NCBI GenBank assembly: GCA_946543465.1
Contig: CAMNLR010000134.1
Span: 32,985-96,984 of the forward strand
DNA: 64,000 nt
DNA from: CAG-791 sp002390025
Lineage (GTDB): Bacteria > Bacillota > Clostridia > Lachnospirales > Lachnospiraceae
Direction of reading: 5' to 3'
Positions 16,151 through 24,926 of this stretch are shown here, in pieces. How positions within the stretch are numbered: the stretch's first letter is position 1; every line of letters begins with the position of its first letter. Under the pieces are notes generated by a model. It did not search any database, was not told the origin of the DNA, and worked only from the letters and a program-made list of their open reading frames with translations. The translations under genes and the position numbers were made by a program.

Positions 16151-16454
16151 AGTGTTCGTTCCTTTCCTTTCCGGCACGGGCGGTCCCGCAGAGCGGTCCG
16201 ATGCGCCTCTGTCGATTGTTCAGCTGCAGTTCTCTTGACGTGATTCAAGGACTGTCTGCAGGCCCTCCGTCCCAGAGAGTCACATAACAGTCCTGATTGT
16301 TTGCGGTTTTATGTACACTTCACATCATGTACTCATCATGAACTTTTTACTCCAGGTACTATGTACTTTAAGTACTCTGTACTATAAGTGCTCTTCATTT
16401 TGAGTATTACTCATGTGGAAAAATGATTTTACCAGATTACTCTGTTTCTATCAA
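16151..16454 (-). promoter_or_regulatory. purO promoter and ~275-base leader
   Basis: Minus strand: TTGATA (rc of 16449-16454), 17 bases, TAAAAT (rc of 16426-16431). The leader contains AGTAC-type short repeats (16310-16420: GTACTATGTACTTTAAGTACTCTGTACTATAAGTGC) and one hairpin, GGACTGT...ACAGTCC (about 16240-16290). I looked for guanine, ZTP and PRPP-type riboswitch cores and could not recognise one. No gene in this spacer. Confidence 0.5.
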
Positions 16455-16563
16455 TGTATTATTTAACAATGTATTATTTAAACCTGTTCTCATATAAGCC
16501 GGGTTTTCCGCTAAAAAGATGTGAAAAGAGCCGCGGGTTTCAAGCCGGTCTGTGCAGCAGCTT

Positions 16564-16663
16564 CTCATCCGTTGCGGTCAGACCTCATCCGACGCAGTCA
16601 GTCCTTATCCGGCGCGGTCTGCCCTCATCCGACGCGGTCTGCCCTCTTCCGGTGCGGTCAGCC
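16564..16663. repeat. 20-bp tandem array, five units
   Basis: Five consecutive 20-base units start with CTCATCCGNNGCGGTC (16564, 16584, 16604, 16624, 16644). The array stops three bases before the stop codon of the DUF3298-like gene. Units differ by 2-5 substitutions and no indels. Confidence 0.88.
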
Positions 16664-16665
16664 GG

Positions 16666-17802
16666 TCACTGTTCCTGCTCTTGCCCGATGTCAAGGGGAA
16701 TCTCCAGGGTCTCCTGTCTGTCCGCGAAGAAGGGAACGCTCTGATCAATGACCAGGCAGAGGGTGCCGTCGTCGCGAATGCAGAATTTGTATTCATCCGC
16801 TTCGAGGTCCTCTACATAATCCTCAACATCCGATTTGAGGATCTCCGTATAGCCTTCCTGCTGCAGCCAGGACCAGAGAGCGCGCCTGACAAAGCGTCTG
16901 AGGCCGATGTCGGTCTTGCCGGTCAGGTCACCCAGTGAGACCTCTTCGCCGTCCGACAGGCGGAATGTCCTGCCGCAGTAGTCATTGCTCTGTGTCCCCC
17001 CTATGTTCTGCACATGTGCCATCCGGATGCAGAGGAGGCCTTCTCCGGAGTAAGTGCCCTCAACGCCGACATAGTCGCGGCAGGCAGCATCTTTGTCCGT
17101 GACGCCCGCCTTTGCCAGCAGGGAGGAAGGTTCGTTTTCGGGATCGGCAAAATAATCATCCTTCTGCTTCTGCAGGGAGGCATTGATCTTGTCTGCATAG
17201 GGATAGTATTCGTCACTGACGATCGCCAGATCATAATACTGTGTGCAGGCGACCTCATTGCCGCCGGGAATGAGGAAAGAACCGGACCGGTCCTCCGTCT
17301 CCACGTAGCTTTCCACCTTTTCGTAGCCGGCTGCGATCTCTTCCTGCAGGGCAGTCCTCTTTGCATCCGCATCGGCCCTTGGCCGGGCAAAGCGCTCGTC
17401 CGCAGGGTCTTCAAGAGTTGCGGCGGCCGCATCGCAGAGCAGGACTACCTGCCCGTAGCAGTCACAGGCCTGCGCCCGGGAGGGAATATCCGAAGCCTTT
17501 GCCGCGAGTTCGTCCGCTCTGTAAAGTTCGGACAGGATATGTCCCTCGAGTGCCTCGGGGCTGACTCCGCTGATCTCTTCCGCCTCTTCATAGGCTGCGG
17601 AGGCCTCTTCGTAGTTTTTTGCCTCCAGGAGGGCATCGGCCTTCTCCAGAGCCCTCGCCAGCCGTTTTTCGGGGAGGTTGTAGTTGTAGTACGCAAATCC
17701 TGCCGCTGCCAGTATGAGGACGAGGACTATGGCTGCGTATTTTTTGATTTTTCCATTGTTCTGTCCGCCTGCGGCGGACGCGTCATTCTTTTTTTCTTCC
17801 AT
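16666..17802 (-). CDS. membrane-anchored DUF3298/RsiV-like protein
   Basis: A 378-residue protein with a short charged cytoplasmic N-terminus, one transmembrane helix (about residues 23-43, KYAAIVLVLILAAAGFAYYN) and a large extracytoplasmic part. Residues about 50-170 look like helical TPR-type repeats (ALEKADALLEAKNYEEASAAYEEAE). The C-terminal ~150 residues have the DUF3298 pattern of RsiV-like proteins (SNDYCGRTFRLSDGEEVSLGDLTG; YKFCIRDDGTLCLVIDQSVPFFADRQ). RsiV family members bind lysozyme and restrain ECF sigma factors, but no sigma factor adjoins this gene, so that role is not assigned. The ribosome site is weak (AAAGG abutting the ATG). It may be co-transcribed with the zinc-ribbon/YARHG gene upstream. 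Confidence 0.65.
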   Translation of the reverse strand: MEEKKNDASAAGGQNNGKIKKYAAIVLVLILAAAGFAYYNYNLPEKRLARALEKADALLEAKNYEEASAAYEEAEEISGVSPEALEGHILSELYRADELAAKASDIPSRAQACDCYGQVVLLCDAAAATLEDPADERFARPRADADAKRTALQEEIAAGYEKVESYVETEDRSGSFLIPGGNEVACTQYYDLAIVSDEYYPYADKINASLQKQKDDYFADPENEPSSLLAKAGVTDKDAACRDYVGVEGTYSGEGLLCIRMAHVQNIGGTQSNDYCGRTFRLSDGEEVSLGDLTGKTDIGLRRFVRRALWSWLQQEGYTEILKSDVEDYVEDLEADEYKFCIRDDGTLCLVIDQSVPFFADRQETLEIPLDIGQEQEQ

Positions 17803-17804
17803 CC

Positions 17805-18015
17805 TTTGTCTTTCTGTAAATCTCTTTTCAGTAAATCTCTTTCCTGTAGATCTCTATAACCTTTGGATCTCTATAACCTGTAGATCTCTGTAACCTCTAA
17901 ATCTCTGTAACCTGTAGATCTTTGTAGACCTCTGTAGATCTCTGTCAATTTCAGCACATCTCAGTATATCCCACCAAATCTCAGTAAAAGCTCAGTAAAT
18001 CCCGGGAATCTCAGT
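17805..18015. repeat. degenerate 15-20-bp CTGTAGATCTCTGTAAC array
   Basis: About twelve units of variable length share GTARATCTC (for example TTCAGTAAATCTC, CCTGTAGATCTCTATAACC, CCTGTAGATCTCTGTAACC, CTCAGTAAATCCC). They fill the gap between the YARHG and DUF3298-like genes and displace any normal ribosome site or spacer. Confidence 0.75.
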
Positions 18016-18046
18016 GCGTCTGCCTGCCGGAAATCCCGGCGGGCTT

Positions 18047-19639
18047 TTACTGAACTGTTGTTCCCTGGCGGTCCGCGCGGATCTGGGACATCAGCTCACG
18101 GTTGGCCATTTCGTATTCGTTGAAATAAGCCGCCTCGTTTCCGTCGAAATCAGCGGGGTTGATCGTTCCCCTGTACCAGGTTTTTCCCTCAAAGTATTCG
18201 CGGATGCTCTGGGTATCAAACTTGCGGCCGTGGCGGGCATAGATCTCGTTGATGGCCATCTGCAGGGTGTAGTCGTCGAGCTGGCTGAGTTCCTGTTTTG
18301 TGTAATAGCGTGAGCTGCTCTCGGGGAGAATATAATCGGAATCTCCCTTCTGGACTTTATCGGAGACGCTCTTTTCGGAGACGGTTTTCTTTTTGTCGGA
18401 AGACTGAGTCGCAACACCGCTGGAATCGTTCCTGGCATCGCCGCCGACCGAGGTCTGATCGTTATCTGTATTCTGCTCGTCTGCTCCGGCGTAGTACACT
18501 TCATTGCCGTCTTCGTCTACTTCCCATCCGGAGACGTTGCTGTCATCATCTTCATAGCCGTCATCTTCGTAACCGTCATCTTCGGGTTCTTCGTACTGAG
18601 GCTGTGAGCTCTGGCCGCTGTTCTGCGGTGCCTGGGCGCTCTGGTCATTGTTCTGAGGTGCCTGGGCGCTCTGGTTATTGTTCTGAGGTGTCTGGGCGCT
18701 CTGGTCACTGTTCTGCGGTGCCTGGGCGCTCTGACCGCTGTTTTGGGAAGCGTCGCCGGCAGCGGACACATCCGCCTGCTCCTGACTGTCGGAATTATTC
18801 TCTGCTCCCGCCGGAGAAGGTGTTTCCATATTTCCGGAATCCGAAGACTGACCGGACTCCTGTGCCTGCCCGGAAGCGGGGGTCTGCAGGCCCTGGCTCA
18901 GATTCTCTTCTTTTTTGCTGTCGTCCTCATAGGCAACCGTATCTTTCTCCTTCTTCTCATCCGTGTCGACGGGTTTGACAAGCAGGAAGAGGAGGAATCC
19001 CAGTACCAGCACCAGGACAGCAGCAGAGACGAGCATTATATAGCGGCCCGGGTCGGTTTTGCTGCGTCTTTTGGATTTTTCAATCGCTGTATCCACATGG
19101 GGGTCTCCGTACATGGAGTCTCTTCCCGGTTTGCGTCTGCTCCCGCGCCGGGGACGCGGATCGGACCCGGAATCTCCGGCATTCGATGCCCCTCCCGCAG
19201 CTGCAGGCCCGGGGCCGTAGGCAGCACTGTCTGTTTCGGGGCGGTTATAGGCAGGATTCTCCGGGCGGGCTCTGTGAGGTGATCCCGCTGCAGGTCTGCG
19301 TCCGGCTCCATAGGCCGCACCTGCACCTGCCGCCGCTCCGGCTCCGTAGGCTGCACCTGCTCCAGCCGCCGCTCCTGCTCCGTAGGCTGCACCTGCTCCA
19401 GCTGCCGCTCCGGCTCCGTAGGCTGCACCTGCTCCAGCTGCCGCTCCGGCGCCGGGAACAGCTTCCGATGTGACCGTGCGCATAGTGCCGGTGATCGTTG
19501 CGTCATCCGCCAGCAGTTCGGGGTTTTCCGCCTTTCCCGATGCAGCTTTCTCTTTGTTGTCAGAGACTGCCTTTCCGCAGCGTGTGCAGAACAGATCATC
19601 ATCTTCCATCGGCATTCCGCAATACATACAATAGCGCAT
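18047..19639 (-). CDS. zinc-ribbon, single-TM protein with extracytoplasmic YARHG domain
   Basis: The N-terminal zinc ribbon (CMYCG...CTRCGK) is followed by a low-complexity Gly/Ala/Tyr region made of a 12-residue unit repeated four times (36-bp DNA repeat, 19330-19450). A basic stretch and one transmembrane helix (about residues 205-228, IMLVSAAVLVLVLGFLLFLLV) come next. A Ser/Gln/Glu-rich outer linker holds five copies of a 10-residue QSAQAPQNND-type unit (30-bp repeat, 18610-18740) and an acidic EDDGYEDDGYEDD run. It ends in a YARHG domain (LQMAINEIYARHGRKFDTQSIREYFEGKTWY). YARHG domains occur at the ends of cell-surface proteins; the function is unknown. GGATAGGAAT precedes the ATG. Repeat copy number is likely to vary between strains. 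Confidence 0.75.
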   Translation of the reverse strand: MRYCMYCGMPMEDDDLFCTRCGKAVSDNKEKAASGKAENPELLADDATITGTMRTVTSEAVPGAGAAAGAGAAYGAGAAAGAGAAYGAGAAAGAGAAYGAGAAAGAGAAYGAGRRPAAGSPHRARPENPAYNRPETDSAAYGPGPAAAGGASNAGDSGSDPRPRRGSRRKPGRDSMYGDPHVDTAIEKSKRRSKTDPGRYIMLVSAAVLVLVLGFLLFLLVKPVDTDEKKEKDTVAYEDDSKKEENLSQGLQTPASGQAQESGQSSDSGNMETPSPAGAENNSDSQEQADVSAAGDASQNSGQSAQAPQNSDQSAQTPQNNNQSAQAPQNNDQSAQAPQNSGQSSQPQYEEPEDDGYEDDGYEDDDSNVSGWEVDEDGNEVYYAGADEQNTDNDQTSVGGDARNDSSGVATQSSDKKKTVSEKSVSDKVQKGDSDYILPESSSRYYTKQELSQLDDYTLQMAINEIYARHGRKFDTQSIREYFEGKTWYRGTINPADFDGNEAAYFNEYEMANRELMSQIRADRQGTTVQ

Positions 19640-20265
19640 ATTCCTATCCTTTCACACATGACAGGCCGGGTGTTCTGTCCCGGTCCGGCATATTCCGTAC
19701 TATTTCGTACAATTCCGTACACCTCTCCCTACCGAAGAAACGATTTCAGAGAGCTTCTCTTCTTCTTTATTTATAATTCTCAATCATCATACCATCATTT
19801 TTACTTAATTAACAGCCTTCAAAATTTCACACTCCGGCGTCTTTTTTTAATTTCTTACTGAAATCCAATGAAAACATCCCGGATGGCATAAAACATGGCA
19901 TCTTTTGCGCAGAATGCGCGCCGGACACCCCGCGTTTCAGGCGGGCCTGTACTCAACTGAATATCTAAATTTTTTATGCAAAACGGCAAAGATTATTTAC
20001 TTTGCGATTTTATTACTGTACAATATGAATAAGTTGCGTCCTGCCTGCCATTCATGTCGGCAGAAGCAGTTGACACCGTGCGGCAGGGATTGCCGCAAAG
20101 GGGACCTGCCGCAGAAACATGCTTCAGATTCGATGGATTCCCGTAGATCCGGGCAGTTCGATTCGGGACAGGGAATTTACCGACCTGTTCAACCCGCAGC
20201 CACTGGCAATAGTTTTTGCGTCTGCCTCCAAACGCTGCTATAAATTATGAAAGAGAGGGCTCATC
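19640..20265 (+). promoter_or_regulatory. glgC promoter and structured 240-base leader
   Basis: TTTACT (19996-20001), 17 bases, TACAAT (20019-20024) is a good promoter. The leader then holds two hairpins, CTGCC...GGCAG (about 20046-20064) and TGCGGCA-GGGAT-TGCCGCA (about 20080-20098). A later CCTGCCGCA (20105-20113) could pair alternatively with TGCGGCAGG. A further ATTCCC...GGGAAT pair lies around 20136-20175. The arrangement suggests an RNA regulator but matches no riboswitch I know. The 350 bases before the promoter contain no supported gene. Confidence 0.45.
20119..20250 (+). CDS. possible 43-residue leader ORF upstream of glgC
   Basis: An ATG-initiated frame ending 15 bases before the glgC start encodes a plausible-looking peptide (MLQIRWIPVDPGSSIRD...). 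No good ribosome site is present (AAAGGGG lies 17 bases away) and I recognise no homologue. It may be translated as a leader peptide, be a remnant, or be chance coding within a structured leader. Confidence 0.2.
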   Translation: MLQIRWIPVDPGSSIRDREFTDLFNPQPLAIVFASASKRCYKL

Positions 20266-21402
20266 ATGAAACAAACTGAAATGTTAGCAATGATCCTGGC
20301 CGGTGGTCGGGGAAGTCGTCTGCATGATCTCACCAACAAAGTGGCGAAGCCTGCAGTTGCATACGGTGGAAAATACCGCATCGTCGATTTCCCCCTCAGT
20401 AACTGCGCCAACAGCGGCATCGATGTTGTCGGCGTTCTGACACAGTATGAATCTGTACTTCTGAACAGCTATGTAGCAAAGGGCGGCCTTTGGGGCCTTG
20501 ACACGAAGGACAGCGGCGTTTTCGTCCTTACTCCTCGTGAGAAAGCTGATTCCGGACTTGAAGTTTTCCGTGGAACTGCAGATGCTATTTCCCAGAATAT
20601 CGATTTCATCGACAGCTACAATCCCGAGTACCTTCTTGTCCTCTCCGGCGACCATATTTACAAGATGAATTACGACAAGATGCTTGACTGCCACAAAGAG
20701 AAGGACGCCGCAGCAACCATCGCTGTCATGCCTGTTCCGATTGAAGAGGCAAGCCGTTTCGGCATCATGATCACAGACGACGATGACAACATCGTCGACT
20801 TCGAGGAGAAGCCCGCAAATCCCCGCAGCACCCTTGCTTCCATGGGTATTTACATCTTCTCCTGGCCCAGACTCCGCGAGCTCCTTGTCGCAGATATGGA
20901 TGACCCGAATTCCGATCACGACTTCGGCAAGAACATCATCCCCACTCTGCTGAACGCAGGCGACAAGCTCGTCGCATTCAAGTTCGAAGGTTACTGGAAG
21001 GATGTCGGAACCATCGATTCCCTCTGGGAAGCAAATATGGATCTGCTCGATGAGAACTGCGAGCTCAACCTTGATGATCCTACATGGAAGATCTACACAG
21101 AGGATTCCGCAGGACTTCTGGGTCTGCCCGCTTATATCGGACCGAATGCCGATATTGACCGCGCCTACATCACACAGGGCTGCCGCGTTGACGGCAAGGT
21201 CAAGAATTCCGTCATCTTCACCGGCGCTACCGTCGGCACCGGCGCCCAGGTCATCGATTCTGTCCTGATGCCCGGCGTAGTCGTAGGAGACGGCGCAGTC
21301 GTCACCAGAGCACTCGTCGCTGACAATGTCAAGATCGCTGCAGACGCAGTTATCGGAAGCGCCGACAGCAAGGAAATCCTGCTGCAGGCGCAGGATGTTT
21401 AA
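20266..21402 (+). CDS. glgC: glucose-1-phosphate adenylyltransferase, catalytic subunit
   Basis: Makes ADP-glucose from glucose-1-phosphate and ATP for glycogen synthesis. The N-terminal nucleotidyltransferase has AMILAGGRGSRLHDLTNKVAKPAV (nucleotide and allosteric Arg/Lys region), FRGTADAI, LSGDHIYKMNY, EEASRFGIM, GIYIFSW and GYWKDVGTIDSLWEAN. A C-terminal left-handed beta-helix of hexapeptides follows (VKNSVIFTGATVGTGAQVIDSVL). Length 378 fits Gram-positive GlgC. AGAGAGG precedes the ATG. glgD follows 15 bases after the stop. Confidence 0.96.
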   Translation: MKQTEMLAMILAGGRGSRLHDLTNKVAKPAVAYGGKYRIVDFPLSNCANSGIDVVGVLTQYESVLLNSYVAKGGLWGLDTKDSGVFVLTPREKADSGLEVFRGTADAISQNIDFIDSYNPEYLLVLSGDHIYKMNYDKMLDCHKEKDAAATIAVMPVPIEEASRFGIMITDDDDNIVDFEEKPANPRSTLASMGIYIFSWPRLRELLVADMDDPNSDHDFGKNIIPTLLNAGDKLVAFKFEGYWKDVGTIDSLWEANMDLLDENCELNLDDPTWKIYTEDSAGLLGLPAYIGPNADIDRAYITQGCRVDGKVKNSVIFTGATVGTGAQVIDSVLMPGVVVGDGAVVTRALVADNVKIAADAVIGSADSKEILLQAQDV

Positions 21403-21417
21403 GGGGAGGACAAAACA

Positions 21418-22527
21418 ATGGCAAAAGCATTTGGTATCGTAACATCTTCACCGGAGCATAAAGTTGACGGTATGCAGGACTATCGTCCGATCGGCGCTTT
21501 CTCCTTCCTCGGCAGATTCCGTGTGATCGATTTCCCGATCTCCAACTTCAGCAACAGCGGAATCAATAACATCCAGGTTTACATCACCAAGAAGCCCCGC
21601 TCCCTGGTAGCCCACATCGGCACAGGCCGTCACTACAACATCAACTCCAAGCGCGGCAGAATCCAGATCATCGTTCCCAACGAAGAGCTGGTCAATTCCA
21701 TCTACAACACAAATATCAACGCACTGTTTTCCAACATCGACTATATCCGCCGTCAGACCAAGGAATATGTCGTGATCGCTCCCAGCTGCATGGTATTTGC
21801 ACAGAACTACGATGAGCTCCTTAAGCAGCACGTCAAATCCGGCGCAGACATCACTCTGCTCTATCACAAAGTATTTGACGCCAGGGAAGGCTATGCTACC
21901 TGCAACGCTCTGACCCTGGACGGCGACAAAGTCAAAGCCGTCACTCCCAACCTGGGCGATGAGGACAACAAGGACATGTTCATGGAGTCCTATGTCATGA
22001 AGAAGGATCTCCTGATCGACCTGATGTATGCCGCTCGTGAGACCTCTTCCGTCTACACACTGGCCAACATCGTCAACGCCAAGTGCGGCGAGCTGGATGT
22101 CCGTGCGGTCGAGCACCACGGCTTCTTCGCTCCCATCACCAGCCTGGAGACCTACTACAAGGCAAACGAGGCTCTGATCGACATTGATGAGTCCGCTACC
22201 CTGTTCACCTCCGACTGGCCGATCTACACCAGAACCTCCGATTCCTGCCCGACGCAGTTCTACGATGAGGCAGAGGTCAAGAATTCCCTGGTCTCCAACG
22301 GCTGCGAAGTCCACGGCACAGTGGAAGATTCCGTCATCGGCCGCGGCGTCACCATCGGCAAGGGCGCAGTTGTCAAGGGCTGCATCGTCCTTGCTTACGC
22401 AGAGATCGGCGAGAACGTCGTCATCCAGAACCAGGTCGTCGACAAATATGCAAGGATCATCCATGAGAACAAGATCATGGCTGAGCCCGGTTCTGTCGGC
22501 TATATCAAACATTCCGACACCCTGTAA
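21418..22527 (+). CDS. glgD: GlgD, regulatory/paralogous subunit of ADP-glucose pyrophosphorylase
   Basis: A GlgC paralogue lacking the GGxGxRL loop: the start reads MAKAFGIVTSSPEHKVDGMQDYRPIGAFSFLGRFRVIDFPISNFSNSGI. The catalytic GDH motif region is replaced (YVVIAPSCMVFAQNY). In Firmicutes GlgD forms a hetero-oligomer that boosts GlgC. The C-terminal beta-helix hexapeptides are intact (VKNSLVSNGCEVHGTVEDSVIGRGVTIGKGAVVKGCIV). GGGGAGG precedes the ATG and a terminator follows. No glgA, glgB or glgP gene adjoins. Confidence 0.95.
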   Translation: MAKAFGIVTSSPEHKVDGMQDYRPIGAFSFLGRFRVIDFPISNFSNSGINNIQVYITKKPRSLVAHIGTGRHYNINSKRGRIQIIVPNEELVNSIYNTNINALFSNIDYIRRQTKEYVVIAPSCMVFAQNYDELLKQHVKSGADITLLYHKVFDAREGYATCNALTLDGDKVKAVTPNLGDEDNKDMFMESYVMKKDLLIDLMYAARETSSVYTLANIVNAKCGELDVRAVEHHGFFAPITSLETYYKANEALIDIDESATLFTSDWPIYTRTSDSCPTQFYDEAEVKNSLVSNGCEVHGTVEDSVIGRGVTIGKGAVVKGCIVLAYAEIGENVVIQNQVVDKYARIIHENKIMAEPGSVGYIKHSDTL

Positions 22528-22576
22528 TTCTGATTCCGGCCTGATCAGCCAGATCAATTGAATATACGGTCATAGT

Positions 22577-22613
22577 ACAGCCATGGCAGAGTCCTCTCTG
22601 CCATGGCTGTTTC
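22577..22613 (+). terminator. terminator of glgCD
   Basis: ACAGCCATGGCAGAG and CTCTGCCATGGCTGT form a 15-bp near-perfect stem with a 3-4-base loop. Only a short, interrupted T-tract follows (TTTCTCTG), then degenerate CTGTGCTGTTTTT repeats (22610-22650). Confidence 0.7.
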
Positions 22614-22771
22614 TCTGTGCTGTTTTTCTGTGCTCTTTCTGCGCTCTCCTGTTTTATATGAATCTGTTTGGATACAGATACAATCAGCAGGTAAGTTAGC
22701 ATGGACAAATACATACGCTTCTTCTATAATCGACTTATGTCGAAAATAAATGCAGCTACGGAGGTGTTTTT

Positions 22772-23140
22772 ATGGCAAGACCGCAGAGAAGCCGGCGTGT
22801 ATGCGACATGCCGTCGATCAGGCGATATGTGCCCTCTCCTTCCCCTGCTTCGTCCGGGGCTGAACCGGAAGAACCCATCTTCCTCACAGTGGATGAATAC
22901 GAAGCCCTGCGCCTCGTAGATTACGAGGGACTGACACACAGCCAGTGCGCAGTGCAGATGAATATTTCCAGGACAACTGCCACAGAGATCTGTGAGTCCG
23001 CGCGCAGAAAAGTTGCCCGGGCTCTTGTCTGCAGCAGGGAGCTCATCATCCAGGGCGGAAACTGGAAGCTGTGCGGAGGGAACAGAGAGGACTGCTTCCT
23101 GGAATCCTGCAAACGTCCGGGACAGGAACCCGAATCGTAA
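22772..23140 (+). CDS. DUF134 (UPF0251) DNA-binding protein
   Basis: A 122-residue protein of the DUF134 family, which has a sigma-70 region 4-like helix-turn-helix. Visible are the family start MARPQRSRRVCDMP, the VDEYEALRLVDYEGLTHSQCAVQMNISRTT core (HTH) and a C-terminal Cys cluster (CGGNREDCFLESC) suited to metal or iron-sulfur binding. GGAGG precedes the ATG. It sits 60 bases upstream of the SufC/SufB-like pair and could sense iron-sulfur or metal status for it; that is inference from position. Confidence 0.8.
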   Translation: MARPQRSRRVCDMPSIRRYVPSPSPASSGAEPEEPIFLTVDEYEALRLVDYEGLTHSQCAVQMNISRTTATEICESARRKVARALVCSRELIIQGGNWKLCGGNREDCFLESCKRPGQEPES

Positions 23141-23201
23141 TTCTGCAACTCTATTTTTATTGAATGCAACTGCTAAAACTATTTTTACAGGAGAAACAAA
23201 C

Positions 23202-23948
23202 ATGCTGGAACTTCAGAATATCTCGTTCGGTGTCACAGAGGATAACGGCACCGGTTCGGTCGATAAAGAGATCCTCACAGACATCAGTCTCAGGATTGAT
23301 GACAACAAGTTCGTCGTGATCACCGGCCCCAACGGCGGCGGCAAATCCACCCTCGCAAAGATCATTGCGGGTATTGAAAAGCCCACCTCCGGACGCATCC
23401 TCCTTGACGGCGAGGATATCACAGACAAAAACATCACCGAGCGCGCAAAAGCGGGAATCAGCTTTGCCTTCCAACAGCCTGTTCGTTTCAAGGGCATTCA
23501 GGTCCTCGACCTGATCCGTCTGGCGGCCGGAAAGAGAATGTCTCCCGCCGATGCCTGCCAGTATCTGGCGGAAGTCGGACTCTGCGCCAAGGATTATATC
23601 AACCGTGAAGTCAACGCCTCTCTCTCGGGCGGTGAGCTCAAGCGCATTGAGATTGCCACTGTTCTGGCCCGCAGCACCAGGCTCTCCGTTTTTGACGAGC
23701 CGGAGGCCGGTATCGACCTGTGGAGCTTCCAGAACCTGATCCAGGTCTTTGAAAAAATGCGTGCCAAGATCCACGACAGTTCTATCATGATCATCTCCCA
23801 CCAGGAGCGTATCCTTGAGATCGCAGATGAGATCGTCGTTCTGCGAAGCGGCAGGATCGCTGCGACAGGCACCAGGGACGAGATCCTTCCCACTCTGATC
23901 GGAACTCCTTCCGCAGTGGAAGCCTGCAAGGTGCTCACTTCAAAATAA
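23202..23948 (+). CDS. sufC: SufC-like ABC ATPase of a two-gene iron-sulfur assembly system
   Basis: Cytosolic ABC ATPase that drives SufB scaffold rearrangement in Fe-S cluster assembly. Walker A ITGPNGGGKST, Q-loop AFQQPVRFKG, signature SLSGGELKRIEIA, Walker B LSVFDEPEAGIDLW and H-loop ISHQER are all present. The frame is open upstream, but AGGAG directly before the ATG at 23202 fixes the start (248 residues). Only sufB-like follows; sufD, sufS and sufU are absent. This fits the minimal SufBC (SMS-type) systems of strict anaerobes. Confidence 0.85.
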   Translation: MLELQNISFGVTEDNGTGSVDKEILTDISLRIDDNKFVVITGPNGGGKSTLAKIIAGIEKPTSGRILLDGEDITDKNITERAKAGISFAFQQPVRFKGIQVLDLIRLAAGKRMSPADACQYLAEVGLCAKDYINREVNASLSGGELKRIEIATVLARSTRLSVFDEPEAGIDLWSFQNLIQVFEKMRAKIHDSSIMIISHQERILEIADEIVVLRSGRIAATGTRDEILPTLIGTPSAVEACKVLTSK

Positions 23949-23973
23949 TACGTCATAGATTGGAGAGAAAGAC

Positions 23974-24909
23974 ATGCTGAAGATCAAAGAAATAGATGAG
24001 ATACAGAAGAGGCTCCTCCAGGAGATCGCCGACCTGCACACGGTACCCGAAGGTGCTTACAATATCCGCGCAAACGGCGAGTCCGCCATGCGCAACACCA
24101 CTGCCAATATCGATATCATCTCCAAGGAGAACGGCTCCGGCATCGATATCAAGATCAAGCCCGGCACCAAAAACGAGAGCGTCCACATCCCCGTCGTCAT
24201 GAGCCAGAGCGGCCTCAAGGAAGTTGTCTACAATGATTTTTATATCGGCGAGGACAGCGATGTTGTGATCGTCGCCGGCTGCGGCATCGACAACTGCGGC
24301 ACACAGGATTCCGAGCACGACGGCATCCACCGCTTCTTTGTCGGCAAGGGAGCAAAGGTCAAATACGTCGAAAAGCACTACGGTTCCGGTGACGGCACCG
24401 GCAAGCGCCTGCTCAATCCCGGCACAGAGGTCTACATGGAGGAAAACAGCACCATGGAGATGGAAATGGTGCAGATCAAGGGTGTAGACTCCACAAAACG
24501 CGATACCAAGGCCGAGCTCCAGGCCGGCGCGCGTCTGGTCGTCCAGGAGCGTCTGATGACACACGGCACCCAGGACGCCTACAGTATCTACAAAGTCGTC
24601 CTCAACGGCGACGATTCCAGTGCGGACGTGGTCTCCCGTTCCGTCGCCCGTGACCACTCCTATCAGAAGCTCGACATGTGCATCCTGGGCAATGCGGCAT
24701 GCCACGGCCACACCGAGTGTGATTCCATCATCATGGACGAAGGCCGCATCCTGGCAGTTCCGTCCCTCGAGGCCAACAGCACCGAAGCCGCCCTCGTCCA
24801 CGAGGCAGCGATCGGCAAGATCGCAGGCGAGCAGATCATCAAACTCATGACCCTGGGACTGACCGAGGCCGAGGCCGAGGAGCAGATCATCAACGGTTTC
24901 CTTAAATAA
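23974..24909 (+). CDS. sufB: SufB/SufD-like Fe-S scaffold protein (short form)
   Basis: Partner of the preceding ATPase. The sequence has SufB/D beta-helix character and the conserved C-terminal helical block EAALVHEAAIGKIAGEQIIKLMTLGLTEAEAEEQIINGF, the SufC-contact region. At 311 residues it is much shorter than SufB (~470) and resembles the compact scaffold of minimal two-gene systems. Candidate ligands include Cys in GCGIDNCGTQ and CILGNAACHGHTECDS. GGAGAG precedes the ATG; 25-base gap from sufC-like. Confidence 0.85.
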   Translation: MLKIKEIDEIQKRLLQEIADLHTVPEGAYNIRANGESAMRNTTANIDIISKENGSGIDIKIKPGTKNESVHIPVVMSQSGLKEVVYNDFYIGEDSDVVIVAGCGIDNCGTQDSEHDGIHRFFVGKGAKVKYVEKHYGSGDGTGKRLLNPGTEVYMEENSTMEMEMVQIKGVDSTKRDTKAELQAGARLVVQERLMTHGTQDAYSIYKVVLNGDDSSADVVSRSVARDHSYQKLDMCILGNAACHGHTECDSIIMDEGRILAVPSLEANSTEAALVHEAAIGKIAGEQIIKLMTLGLTEAEAEEQIINGFLK

Positions 24910-24926
24910 AAATACTGCACATAAAA

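Noticed and set aside
16151..16430. Purine, ZTP or PRPP riboswitch ahead of purO
   Set aside because: One hairpin (GGACTGT/ACAGTCC) is present but none of the conserved aptamer cores could be matched by eye.
19905..20118. Frame across the glgC promoter (part of a 112-codon reading)
   Set aside because: It spans the promoter and the leader hairpins and has no ribosome site; Cys/Arg-rich low-quality sequence.
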